From positions 248,001-312,000 of the forward strand of contig NZ_AP024488.1 in NCBI RefSeq assembly GCF_021654575.1: a stretch of 64,000 bases of DNA, written 5' to 3'. Below, in pieces: positions 25,439 through 33,069 of this stretch. Below the pieces are notes generated by a model. The model saw only the letters and a list, made by a program, of their open reading frames with translations, had not been told where the DNA came from and ran no database searches. A program made the translations under genes and the position numbers. Each line of letters starts with the position of its first letter. Positions within the stretch are counted from its first letter, which is position 1. The stretch is from Desulfoluna limicola (lineage in GTDB: Bacteria > Desulfobacterota > Desulfobacteria > Desulfobacterales > Desulfolunaceae).

Positions 25439-26407
25439 ATGACACCTGATTACCGCATACTTGCAAACACCAAGGATATCACCGCAACCATCAATGATCG
25501 GCTGATCTCTCTTTCGGTTGCGGATGAGGCAGGCTTTAAAGCCGACACCCTGACCCTTGTCATAGACAACCGGGACGGCAAGGTGGCCATTCCCCTTACC
25601 GGAGCCGAGCTTGAGGTGTTCATGGGCTATAAGGAGACGGGTCTCGCCCGCATGGGGCTTTATGTGGCCGATGAGATCACTATTGAAGGCCCTCCGGACA
25701 CGCTTACCATCAGCGCCAATGCTGCGAATATGCGAGCAGGCCTAAAAGAGCGTAAGGAGCGCTCTTGGAATGCCTTTGCCTTGGGCGATATCGTGAAAAC
25801 CATCGCCGCAGAACACGGCTATACAGCCAAGGTGGACTCGTTTCTTGGGGCGATCCGGCGCAATCATCTTGACCAGACCGAAAGCGATATGCATTTGCTG
25901 ACCCGTTTGGGAAAGGAATATTCAGCCGTTGCGAAAGTAGCAGGGGGCACCATTTTGTTTGTCCAGCAGGGTGCCGCTAAGAGCGCATCGGGTAAGGCGT
26001 TATCACCTGTTACCCTCACCCGTGGTGACCTGGCGCGGTGGTCGGTTCGAAGCACGGATCGAAAACAGTACAAGGCGGTTGTGGCTTACTGGCAGGATGT
26101 GGAAAACGGAGAGAAACGAAAGGTTCAGGTAGGTGACGGAACGCCCAAAAAGGTGATTGCCGGTATTTATCCCACAGAAGAGATGGCCAAAGATGCGGCG
26201 CTGGCCATGCAGAACACGACCAGCCGGAGTGGAAGCACGCTTAGTTTCAGCTGCATCGGACGTTCCGATCTTATGGCCGAAACACCCCTGACTATGCATA
26301 ACGTTGCCGAAGGCGTAAACGGCGAGTGGGTCATATCCCGCGCGACGCATGAAATAAGTGACAGAGGTTATACCATCAGTTGTACAGCCAAGCCCCCGAA
26401 ACAGTAG
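25439..26407 (+). CDS. P2 gpD-like baseplate hub protein
   Basis: 322 residues. PDYRILANTKDITATINDRL followed by LSVADEAGFKADTLTLVIDN, and the C-terminal GEWVISRATHEISDRGYTIS, are diagnostic of gpD, the hub that carries the gpV spike. It is the last structural gene. A 15-bp gap with AAGGAG leads into the methylase gene. Confidence 0.92.
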   Translation: MTPDYRILANTKDITATINDRLISLSVADEAGFKADTLTLVIDNRDGKVAIPLTGAELEVFMGYKETGLARMGLYVADEITIEGPPDTLTISANAANMRAGLKERKERSWNAFALGDIVKTIAAEHGYTAKVDSFLGAIRRNHLDQTESDMHLLTRLGKEYSAVAKVAGGTILFVQQGAAKSASGKALSPVTLTRGDLARWSVRSTDRKQYKAVVAYWQDVENGEKRKVQVGDGTPKKVIAGIYPTEEMAKDAALAMQNTTSRSGSTLSFSCIGRSDLMAETPLTMHNVAEGVNGEWVISRATHEISDRGYTISCTAKPPKQ

Positions 26408-26422
26408 TATTCAAGGAGTTCA

Positions 26423-27196
26423 ATGGGAATCACCCGTAAACCTGCACCAATCGTTCCATGGATGGGTGGTAAACGCCGCCTTGCCAAACACATCATCCCC
26501 CTTTTCCCCGACCATCGCACATATGTTGAGCCTTTTTGCGGTGGTGCGGGGCTTTTCTTTTACAAACAGGAAGCCCCTGTAGAGGTTCTGAATGACATCA
26601 ACGGCGATCTTGTTAACCTTTACCGAGTCATAAAACACCACCTTGAAGAGTTCACCCGCCATTTCAAGTGGGCTCTGGTCAGTCGTCAAGAGTTCATGAC
26701 CCTGAAGAAAATGGATCCCGCCACCCTCACAGACATTCAGAGGGCTGCGAGGTTCTATTATCTTCAAAAAATGGCCTTCGGAGCCAAAACTACTAATCAG
26801 ACATTTGGCACATCAGCAGTCCGACGTTCGGGATTCAATCTCTTAAGAATTGAGGAGGATCTTAGTCAGGCGCATCTGCGCCTGGCTCGAACCTATATAG
26901 AACACCTGAATTGGGAAGCTTGCGTGACCCGATATGATCGGTCTTCTACCTTATTATATATGGACCCGCCATACTGGGGCACGGCAGGTTATGGCGTGGA
27001 CTTCCCCCTGAAGGAATACGATCGCATGGCCACCTTGGCCAAAACCATCAAAGGGAAGATGATTATCAGTGTCAATGATATTCCAGAGATGAGGGAGGCA
27101 TTCAAAGGGTTGAATATGGAGCAGGTGGGAATCAATTACACTGTGGGATCATCTAATAAGCAAAAATCATCAGAATTGATTATACGGAACTGGTAA
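26423..27196 (+). CDS. dam: D12-class DNA adenine-N6 methyltransferase (Dam-like)
   Basis: 257 residues. Order of motifs is that of D12/Dam enzymes: PWMGGKRRL (12-20), SAM-binding FCGGAG (38-43), and catalytic DPPY (181-184). The full length is near that of T4/E. coli Dam. It is the last gene of the prophage, where Mu carries the mom DNA-modification gene, so a role in hiding phage DNA from restriction is likely. GATC as the target is only a guess from family. Confidence 0.88.
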   Translation: MGITRKPAPIVPWMGGKRRLAKHIIPLFPDHRTYVEPFCGGAGLFFYKQEAPVEVLNDINGDLVNLYRVIKHHLEEFTRHFKWALVSRQEFMTLKKMDPATLTDIQRAARFYYLQKMAFGAKTTNQTFGTSAVRRSGFNLLRIEEDLSQAHLRLARTYIEHLNWEACVTRYDRSSTLLYMDPPYWGTAGYGVDFPLKEYDRMATLAKTIKGKMIISVNDIPEMREAFKGLNMEQVGINYTVGSSNKQKSSELIIRNW

Positions 27197-27260
27197 GAGA
27201 GTGCGGTGAAACGGGGTCAACATATTTGCCAAATAAGTGCATTTTGTTGGCCGCCGTACA
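27197..27260. mobile_element. Probable right end of the Mu-like prophage
   Basis: After the methylase stop there are only about 75 bp before a host tRNA terminator, so the phage end must lie here. The sequence ...GCCGCCGTACA ending at 27260 would give the usual Mu-type CA-3' terminus (TG on the other strand). I could not identify clear transposase-binding repeats, and the left end is outside the window, so the exact base is uncertain. Confidence 0.35.
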
Positions 27261-27275
27261 GATTGATCTCACAAA

Positions 27276-27312
27276 AACAAAAACCCCCTTGCCGTTTCCG
27301 GTAAGGGGGTTC
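27276..27312 (-). terminator. Terminator after tRNA-Leu copy 1
   Basis: CCCCCTTGCCG and CGGTAAGGGGG pair (one G-T wobble) around a short TTTC loop. On the reverse strand the stem is followed by TTTTTGTTTTTGTG, so it ends the reverse-strand tRNA transcript just before the prophage. Confidence 0.8.
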
Positions 27313-27320
27313 TCGTCAAA

Positions 27321-27405
27321 TGGTGCCGAAGGGGAGACTTGAACTCCCACGGGTCGCCCCACACGGCCCTCAACCGTGCGCGTCTACCAATTCCACCACT
27401 TCGGC
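27321..27405 (-). tRNA. tRNA-Leu(GAG), copy 1
   Basis: 85 nt with CCA encoded. Reverse-strand sequence starts GCCGAAGTGGTGGAATTGG and ends CCCCTTCGGCACCA. The acceptor stem GCCGAAG/CTTCGGC pairs; the anticodon loop TTGAGGG is flanked by CACGG/CCGTG, giving anticodon GAG; a long variable arm and TTCAAGT T-loop confirm a class II leucine tRNA. It has its own promoter and terminator. Confidence 0.95.
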
Positions 27406-27418
27406 AAAAGATGAGTGG

Positions 27419-27447
27419 TTTATAGCACTGCTTTTTGTGTTGATCAA
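27419..27447 (-). promoter_or_regulatory. Sigma-70 promoter for tRNA-Leu copy 1
   Basis: On the reverse strand TTGATC (27447-27442) and TATAAA (27424-27419) are separated by exactly 17 bases. The predicted start point is about 7 nt before the tRNA 5' end. Confidence 0.75.
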
Positions 27448-27805
27448 GCCTTTTTGCAGGGCATTTGGCATTTTTCTGACCCTCGGTTGCAAGGCGTCGG
27501 AAACACCGGGAAAGCAGTGTTTGGTGGTGGGGCGGGTGGGATGCTGTTCAGTGTGGTTTGCCCTTCGTTGGTGGTGTAAATCACCTTGAAATGGGTCGGA
27601 TAATGGTGGCCATTGTTTTCCGAGGCATTAATGGACGGGTTGAGGCAATGGTCGGGGGGATTGATACATCAAGCGTGAGGCTGATGATTTTTGCATATCA
27701 TGCAGATTCATGCGAATGAAGGGAGGGGGTGGTTCCAGGAGGGCAGGGGTGGCGACTCCGTGGTGTTGTAAAGGTTGAGGCTCCGGTATTGGTCTGGCCA
27801 ATAAA
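27448..27805. other. Non-coding spacer between the two tRNA-Leu genes
   Basis: About 360 bp with no supported gene, no recognisable RNA and no transposon remains. Short readings here have no ribosome sites and extend into the tRNA. Its origin is unclear; it may be the residue of a duplication that gave the second tRNA-Leu. Confidence 0.4.
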
Positions 27806-27840
27806 AAACCCCGCCCTGAATGTCAGGACGGGGTTTTTAT
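27806..27840 (-). terminator. Terminator after tRNA-Leu copy 2
   Basis: AAAACCCCGCCCTGA and TCAGGACGGGGTTTT pair around ATG with one G-T wobble. On the reverse strand it is followed by a T-run, so it ends the tpiA-secG-tRNA transcript. A T-run on the other side would also stop forward transcription. Confidence 0.85.
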
Positions 27841-27843
27841 ATA

Positions 27844-27928
27844 TGGTGCCGAAGGGGAGACTTGAACTCCCACGGGTCGCCCCACACGGCCCTCAACCGT
27901 GCGCGTCTACCAATTCCACCACTTCGGC
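27844..27928 (-). tRNA. leuU: tRNA-Leu(GAG), copy 2, downstream of secG
   Basis: Identical base for base to the copy at 27321-27405 over the mature 85 nt. It lies 10 bp after the secG stop with no promoter between, so it is co-transcribed with secG. The secG-leuU(GAG) order is the same as in Escherichia coli. Confidence 0.95.
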
Positions 27929-27938
27929 AAAATGTGCG

Positions 27939-28238
27939 TTATTCGCTTTTTGTATCTGCAGGAACACTCTGCTCAGCAGCCGGAGGGGCTGTGATGACCG
28001 AGTCGGTCTTTTTGGTGCCTGAATCGTAGGCAAGGAAAAGCGATGTGATCATGAAAATGACCGCGATGGCTGTGGTTGCCTTGCTCAGGAAGGTAGCTCC
28101 GCCGGAAGGGCCGAAGAGTGTCTGGCTGCTTCCGCCGCCAAATGAGGCACCCATGTCGGCGCCTTTTCCCGTCTGAAGAAGAACTATGAGAATCAGGCCA
28201 ACACAGACCAGAATATGAACTATTTTAACAAAAAGCAT
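27939..28238 (-). CDS. secG: Preprotein translocase subunit SecG
   Basis: 99 residues. Two membrane helices (VKIVHILVCVGLILIVLLQT at 4-23 and ATTAIAVIFMITSLFLAYDS around 54-73) flank the family-typical cytoplasmic loop GKGADMGASFGGGSSQTLFG. A low-complexity tail rich in Pro, Ala and Glu follows. SecG assists SecYE and SecA in protein export. It follows tpiA by 18 bp and precedes tRNA-Leu, an order common in proteobacteria. Confidence 0.95.
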   Translation of the reverse strand: MLFVKIVHILVCVGLILIVLLQTGKGADMGASFGGGSSQTLFGPSGGATFLSKATTAIAVIFMITSLFLAYDSGTKKTDSVITAPPAAEQSVPADTKSE

Positions 28239-28256
28239 GGGTTCGCCATCCGTTTA

Positions 28257-29018
28257 TCATCGTTTGTATCGAACAATCCCGCTGAAGGATTCAGTTTCGA
28301 GGCTGGCTCCTCCAACGAGGGCACCATCGACATCTTCAAGGGCCATTAATTCAGCAATGTTGCCCGATTTGACGCTGCCACCATATAGGATTCTCATGCC
28401 ATTGGCAAGTTCTTTCTGGAGGCTGTCAGCGACAAGTTTCCTCAGAAAGGCATGCACTTCCTGGACCATTTCTGGGGTTGCCGTGTTGCCGGTTCCGATG
28501 GCCCAGACGGGCTCATAAGCAAGGACAACGGTCGTCAGTTCCGAGGCGGCCATTCCCTGGAAACCATTTTTCACCTGGGTTTCAAGAACTTCAAAGGTTT
28601 TCCCGGCCTGTCGCTCCTCGTCGGTTTCACCGATGCAGACAACGGGAACAAGGCCGGCTGCAAGGGCAGCTTTCAGCTTGGCATTGACGGTATCATCGGT
28701 TTCACCGAAGAACTGACGTCGTTCCGAGTGCCCGATGATGACATGGGTACAGCCACAGGATTTGATCATCTCGGCGGATATTTCACCGGTCCATGCACCC
28801 TTGGCTTCCCAGAACATGTCCTGGGCGCCCACAGCGATGGGGCTGCCTTTCACGACCTCGCAGACGGGGTGAAGAGCGGTGAAGGTGGGGGCCACCATCA
28901 CATCGACATCGATGTCTGCGGGAATGGCGGCCTTGAGCTCGCTGGCAAAGGCAACGGATTCTGCGCAGTCCTTGTGAAGCTTCCAGTTCCCGGCGATAAG
29001 GGGAGTACGAGTTGCCAT
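28257..29018 (-). CDS. tpiA: Triosephosphate isomerase
   Basis: 253 residues, full length. Interconverts dihydroxyacetone phosphate and glyceraldehyde 3-phosphate in glycolysis. Active-site residues: Asn11 and Lys13 (AGNWKLHK), His97 (IIGHSERR) and Glu169 ([11 protein letters not shown]); the phosphate loops YGGSVK and GALVGGASL are present. GGAGAC precedes the start. It lies between gapA and secG on one strand, forming a gapA-tpiA-secG-tRNA operon. Confidence 0.97.
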   Translation of the reverse strand: MATRTPLIAGNWKLHKDCAESVAFASELKAAIPADIDVDVMVAPTFTALHPVCEVVKGSPIAVGAQDMFWEAKGAWTGEISAEMIKSCGCTHVIIGHSERRQFFGETDDTVNAKLKAALAAGLVPVVCIGETDEERQAGKTFEVLETQVKNGFQGMAASELTTVVLAYEPVWAIGTGNTATPEMVQEVHAFLRKLVADSLQKELANGMRILYGGSVKSGNIAELMALEDVDGALVGGASLETESFSGIVRYKR

Positions 29019-29068
29019 ACGGGTCTCCTTAGCTTTCGGACCGGCCGAAGCCGGTCCGATACGGTTGA

Positions 29069-30070
29069 TTACAGTTTGGATGCGATCATAGCGGCGAGGT
29101 CAACCATGCGGTTGGAGTAGCCGGCTTCGTTGTCGTACCAGGAGAGAACCTTTACCATGCCGTCCATGACGTCGGTAGAAGGGGCATCCACGCTTGAAGA
29201 GGCAGGGGAGCCGTTGAAGTCGATGGAGACAAGGGGGAGGTCGCAGAAGTCAAGGATGCCCTTGAGCTCGTTTTCTGAGGCCTTCTTGAGAGCGGCGTTG
29301 ATCTCTTCTTTGGTCGCGGGCTTCTCGAGGTTAACCACCAGGTCCACAAGGGAGACGTTGGGGGTGGGGACGCGGATGGACATGCCGTTGAGTTTTCCCT
29401 TGAGCTCGGGAAGGACGAGGGCGACGGCCTTGGCGGCACCCGTGGTGGTGGGGACCATGGAGCATCCGGCGGCGCGGGCTCTTCGGAGGTCCTTGTGGGG
29501 GGCGTCAAGGATGCGCTGATCCCCGGTGTAGGCGTGGATGGTGGTCATGAGGCCCTCTTTGATGCCGAAGGTCTCGTGGAGGACCTTGGCAACGGGAGCC
29601 AGGCAGTTGGTGGTGCAGGAGGCGTTGGAGACGATGTGGTGGTTTGCCGCATCGTAGGTCGCATCGTTGACACCCATGACGATGGTGGCATCTGGCTCAA
29701 CCGCAGGAGCGGAGATGATCACCTTCTTGGCGCCGGCGGCCAGGTGCTTGGAGGCTCCCTCGCGGTCACGGAAAATGCCGGTGCACTCCATGGCGATGGT
29801 GACGTCCAGCTCTTTCCAGGGGAGGTTGGCCGGATCTTTTTCTGCGGTGACGCGAACGGTTTTCCCGTTGACGATGATGCCGTTTTCGGTTGCCTCTACC
29901 TCGCCGTCAAAACGTCCGTGCACGGAATCATAAGCCAGAAGGTGGGCGATGGTTTTGATGTCGGTGAGGTCGTTGATGGCGACCACCTCAACGGCAGGGT
30001 TGTTAAGGGCTGCTCTGAAAACCATACGACCGATACGTCCAAATCCATTGATACCGATGTTGATGCTCAT
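29069..30070 (-). CDS. gapA: Glyceraldehyde-3-phosphate dehydrogenase, type I
   Basis: 333 residues from the ATG at 30070; GGAGGA lies just upstream, inside a longer alternative reading, so that longer start is rejected. NAD-binding INGFGRIGR at residues 7-15; INDLTD at 33-38; catalytic Cys152 in SNASCTTNCLAP; later VPTPNVSLVDLVV and WYDNEAGYSNRMVDL. Converts glyceraldehyde 3-phosphate to 1,3-bisphosphoglycerate. Operon with tpiA downstream. Confidence 0.97.
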   Translation of the reverse strand: MSINIGINGFGRIGRMVFRAALNNPAVEVVAINDLTDIKTIAHLLAYDSVHGRFDGEVEATENGIIVNGKTVRVTAEKDPANLPWKELDVTIAMECTGIFRDREGASKHLAAGAKKVIISAPAVEPDATIVMGVNDATYDAANHHIVSNASCTTNCLAPVAKVLHETFGIKEGLMTTIHAYTGDQRILDAPHKDLRRARAAGCSMVPTTTGAAKAVALVLPELKGKLNGMSIRVPTPNVSLVDLVVNLEKPATKEEINAALKKASENELKGILDFCDLPLVSIDFNGSPASSSVDAPSTDVMDGMVKVLSWYDNEAGYSNRMVDLAAMIASKL

Positions 30071-30224
30071 GGGTCTTCCTCCGTCCAACGTTGGGTCAGG
30101 ACCAGTTGGAGATGTGTTGGTGAAAAATAAGGTACCGTTTGAAAGACGTGTCCTGTGCCATGGCTGGGGCTGTTGGAGCCGGCTGTCTCATGGCCTCTGC
30201 GGGCGGATCCTCAAACGATGAAAC

Positions 30225-30252
30225 GGGGCCGGAAGGATCAGGTTTCGGCCCC
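30225..30252 (-). terminator. Possible terminator after the EIIA gene
   Basis: GGGGCCGGAA (30225-30234) pairs with TTTCGGCCCC (30243-30252), seven strong pairs plus weaker ones. The following T-run is poor on the reverse strand (GTTTC), so termination there is plausible but not certain. Confidence 0.4.
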
Positions 30253-30316
30253 TTTCTGGTTATATCTCGGTCGCCCCGATGGCGATCCGTTCATTGCGTT
30301 GTTGCGAGGGGATAAA

Positions 30317-30727
30317 TCAGCGCTTCTCGCTGTTCAAGATACTGCTGGCAAGGGATATGCTGCGTTTTCCCGTATTTTCAAGAAGGCGGGCTGTGGCGCA
30401 CAAATCTCCTTTTTTCTGCCGTCCGACCGCAGAGATCAGCAAGGGGAGGTTGGCCCCCGAGATCACCTCCACCTGGCCTTCTTCAAGGAAGGAGAGGGAA
30501 AGGTTGGAGGGGGTTCCGCCAAACATGTCGGTGAGTATCAGGACACCTTCTCCTGAGTTGACCTCTTTGATGGCTTTGGCGACCTTGTTGTGCAGGTCGT
30601 CGACGTTTTGGGTGATGTTGATGGAGACAGGTTTAACCTGCTCAAGGGGTGCTTTCTGTATGAATTCGGCGGTCTCGATGAGAATATCACCGAGGTTGCC
30701 GTGGGTAACGACCAGTATGCCTATCAT
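30317..30727 (-). CDS. PTS mannose-type EIIA component
   Basis: 136 residues from the ATG at 30727, with GAGG nine bases upstream. The family pattern is GILVVTHGNLGDILIETAEF with the phosphorylated His9, then GVLILTDMFGGTPSNLSLSF and SGANLPLLI. Single EIIA-Man proteins like this, without a matching sugar permease nearby, are usual in Desulfobacterota beside rapZ and ptsN, and probably have a regulatory role. No EIIB, EIIC or HPr gene is in the window. 54 bp after rapZ. Confidence 0.88.
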   Translation of the reverse strand: MIGILVVTHGNLGDILIETAEFIQKAPLEQVKPVSINITQNVDDLHNKVAKAIKEVNSGEGVLILTDMFGGTPSNLSLSFLEEGQVEVISGANLPLLISAVGRQKKGDLCATARLLENTGKRSISLASSILNSEKR

Positions 30728-30781
30728 TATATAAACCTCATGTGGGGCATCATTCGTGGGCAGGAAAAAGCCTGCCTGCAC

Positions 30782-31657
30782 TTATTCATCCTGACCGATG
30801 TCCCGGTGCAGGAGTCGGATATCTGAAAAGCGACCTCTCAGGTGGTTGTGTATTTCGGTGGAGATGGCCACGCTGCGGTGACGCCCGCCGGTGCAGCCCA
30901 CAGCCAGGGTGAGGTAACGCTTTCCCTCCTTCTGGTACATGGGGATGAGAAAGTCCAGAAGGTCGGTGTACTTCGTTAAAAAGGTGCGGGTCCCTTCGCC
31001 GTTCAGGACAAAGTCCCGGACGGCAGGGGACAGGCCGCTGTGGGGCTTCAGTTCGGGCACAAAATAGGGGTTCTCCAGGAACCGGACGTCCACCATCAGG
31101 TCGGCATCTTCCGGGATGCCGTACTTGAAACCAAAGGAGACAATGGCCAGCTTGAGCCTTATTCCGTCACAGGAGTCGGCGGCGAGGTCCGAGATCTCTT
31201 TTTTGAGTTTGTGGACGTTAAAACTGGATGAGTCGATGATGCGGGTGGCATCTTCGTTGCGCAGGGCAAGGAGCTCGTCCCGTTCCTGGTTGATGGCATC
31301 CACGACCCCTTTGTCACCCAGAGCCAGGGGGTGGGTTCGCCGCGTCTGGGAGAAGCGCCTTGTCAGGGTGGCGACATCGGCTTCCAAAAAAATTATTTCC
31401 AGCCTGTGGCCTGCCTGCCTCAGTTCATCGAACACGCTGCGATACGACATGAGAAAGGAGCGCTCACGCAGGTCCATGCCGAAGGCAAGACCTTTGTAGT
31501 GGCTGTCTTTTTCAATGGGGATCTCCAGGAATTTGGGCAGAAGAGTCACGGGAAGGTTGTCCACGCAGTAATACCCGGCATCTTCAAATGCGGCCAGGGC
31601 GGTACTTTTGCCGGATCCTGATTGGCCTGTAATGATGAATATGTTGGAGATGTTCAT
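30782..31657 (-). CDS. rapZ: RNase adapter / nucleotide-binding protein RapZ
   Basis: 291 residues. Walker A GQSGSGKST (11-19), DNLP, DLRE, and the C-terminal GCTGGRHRSVAI motif are those of RapZ (YvcJ), an ATP/GTP-binding protein that in E. coli binds small RNAs and guides RNase E to control glucosamine-6-phosphate synthase. The start MNISNIFIITG at 31657 matches family length; the frame stays open upstream for 73 more codons of arginine-rich, non-conserved sequence. It sits between ptsN and the EIIA gene. Confidence 0.93.
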   Translation of the reverse strand: MNISNIFIITGQSGSGKSTALAAFEDAGYYCVDNLPVTLLPKFLEIPIEKDSHYKGLAFGMDLRERSFLMSYRSVFDELRQAGHRLEIIFLEADVATLTRRFSQTRRTHPLALGDKGVVDAINQERDELLALRNEDATRIIDSSSFNVHKLKKEISDLAADSCDGIRLKLAIVSFGFKYGIPEDADLMVDVRFLENPYFVPELKPHSGLSPAVRDFVLNGEGTRTFLTKYTDLLDFLIPMYQKEGKRYLTLAVGCTGGRHRSVAISTEIHNHLRGRFSDIRLLHRDIGQDE

Positions 31658-31829
31658 GGGATGATTCCGTATGCCGTCAGGGACCGTCGCGGGCAAAGCG
31701 GCATGAAGGCTGCGTCTCCTTGTGTGACGGCGTGTTTCGACTCTTTTTTCTGGTTTAGGGTCGCCAATGGGTCGATGTCTCAATGGGGGGGCCGGAGCAT
31801 CCCTTACAAAGAGAGTGAGGTATCCGCCA

Positions 31830-32288
31830 TCAGGTGTCGCAGTCTTCGTTTCGAATGATGGCGTGGATTTCATCACGGGATGAGGCGGCCATCAATTTTT
31901 TGCGGAAGAGATCGTTCTTCAGCATCTTGGAAAGCCGAGCCAGAAGCTTGAGGTGTTGGCCGGTGGATTGCTCGGGGGTGACGAGTACAAAGAAGATATG
32001 GGCCGGTCGTCCGTCCAGGGAGTCAAAATCTACGCCCTGGCGGCTCATGCCAAATCCTACCACCATGTGATCCAGGCTGGCTATTTTCCCGTGGGGAATG
32101 CCGATGCCGTCACCAATGCCGGTGCTTCCCAGCTGTTCTCTCTCCATCAGGACACGAACCAGGTCCGGATGGTGGAGGCCGCTGAGCTCCGCAATGGGGG
32201 CGGCGAGTTCTTCCAGGATTCCTTTTTTGTCCCGTGACGTAAGTTCGGGGATAATCGTTTCCAGCTGCAGTACATCGAGGATTTTCAT
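31830..32288 (-). CDS. ptsN: Nitrogen PTS EIIA component
   Basis: 152 residues. The phosphorylated His66 lies in GIGIPHGKI; other typical parts are SRDKKGILEELA, LVRVLMEREQLGSTGIGDG and ILVTPEQS-like FFVLVTPEQSTGQHLKLLAR. EIIA-Ntr links phosphate flow to regulation of nitrogen, potassium and sigma-54-dependent functions. Grouping with rpoN, hpf and rapZ is the common proteobacterial arrangement; hprK, found here in some relatives, is absent. Confidence 0.95.
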   Translation of the reverse strand: MKILDVLQLETIIPELTSRDKKGILEELAAPIAELSGLHHPDLVRVLMEREQLGSTGIGDGIGIPHGKIASLDHMVVGFGMSRQGVDFDSLDGRPAHIFFVLVTPEQSTGQHLKLLARLSKMLKNDLFRKKLMAASSRDEIHAIIRNEDCDT

Positions 32289-32411
32289 AATGATTCACCC
32301 AGAGAGTCTCAGTTTTCCTGTCCGGTGGCTTGAATTGGCTTTCGAGCCAAAGTGTCCGGCCATGCCCCGCAATCGGTGCGCGGGTCCCCCGGCAGGTTCG
32401 GGACCTCTACT

Positions 32412-32440
32412 TTCATATCAGTGGATGGTCTATCTTTCAA
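32412..32440 (-). promoter_or_regulatory. Predicted sigma-70 promoter for ptsN-rapZ-EIIA
   Basis: On the reverse strand TTGAAA (32440-32435) and TATGAA (32417-32412) are 17 bases apart, 124-128 nt before ptsN and just after the hpf terminator. That position suits a separate ptsN transcript. The rest of the 369-bp hpf-ptsN gap shows no gene. Confidence 0.5.
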
Positions 32441-32503
32441 GACCTGATGCGTGCGGTGTTTCCAAGAATTCCTGAAGGCCGCATCGGTTTTTACCCATGA
32501 AAA

Positions 32504-32530
32504 AAGGTGCCTGCACCGGGCAGGCACCTT
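32504..32530 (-). terminator. Terminator after hpf
   Basis: AAGGTGCCTGC and GCAGGCACCTT are perfectly complementary around a 5-nt loop. On the reverse strand the stem runs into TTTTTTCATG, so it ends the lptB-rpoN-hpf transcript before ptsN. Confidence 0.85.
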
Positions 32531-32657
32531 CTAAGCGGAGGTTTTGGTAGCCGAGATCACCGGTGTTATCAAATGGATTCACGCCAGGTCAGGCGTCCGG
32601 CAGTCTCAGTGTTGGTGGGCATGTTGCCCTATTGTTCAACGATGGCAGGCCATGTGT

Positions 32658-33059
32658 TTACAGGCGCTGGTCATCGGGTTCGAATTCGTTAAATTCGTCC
32701 AATTCATCCAATTCAACGGGTGCTTCGTTGATCTCTTCGGCAAGCGTGGGGCGGATGCCCGGGTTGCCGGCTTTGCGGCTCTGGATTTTCTTTTTGCTTT
32801 TGGCGAGTTGCTGTTTGACCTTGTCTACAGCAAGATCGATGGCTGCATACATGCCTTCACTGGTCTCTGTGGCATGGACGGTGGTGCGGCCGCTGGTCAC
32901 GTTTATTTCGGTAATATGCCGTATCTTTTCCACGGAGAAGACAACGTTGGCCTCGGCAGGGGTGTCAAGCAGTTTGTCGATGCGTTCCAATTTCTTTTCA
33001 GCGTATGCTTTCAGTGCATCGGAAGGGTCAATGTTCTTAAATGTAACAGATACTTGCAT
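32658..33059 (-). CDS. hpf: Ribosome hibernation promoting factor
   Basis: 133 residues: an HPF/RaiA domain (MQVSVTFKNIDPSDALKAYA, EKKLERIDKLLD, VHATETSEGMYAAIDLAVDK, QLAKSKKKIQSRK) plus a short acidic tail rich in Glu and Asp. It lacks the second dimerisation domain of long HPF, so it is the short type with an unusual acidic end. It binds and silences 70S ribosomes in stationary phase. A clear AGGAGG lies before the start, 10 bp from rpoN. Confidence 0.93.
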   Translation of the reverse strand: MQVSVTFKNIDPSDALKAYAEKKLERIDKLLDTPAEANVVFSVEKIRHITEINVTSGRTTVHATETSEGMYAAIDLAVDKVKQQLAKSKKKIQSRKAGNPGIRPTLAEEINEAPVELDELDEFNEFEPDDQRL

Positions 33060-33069
33060 AGATGACCTC

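Noticed and set aside
27321..27928. The tRNA-Leu repeats as attachment sites of an integrase-type element
   Set aside because: The neighbouring phage is Mu-like and would use transposition; no integrase is visible, and both tRNA copies are complete with their own terminators.
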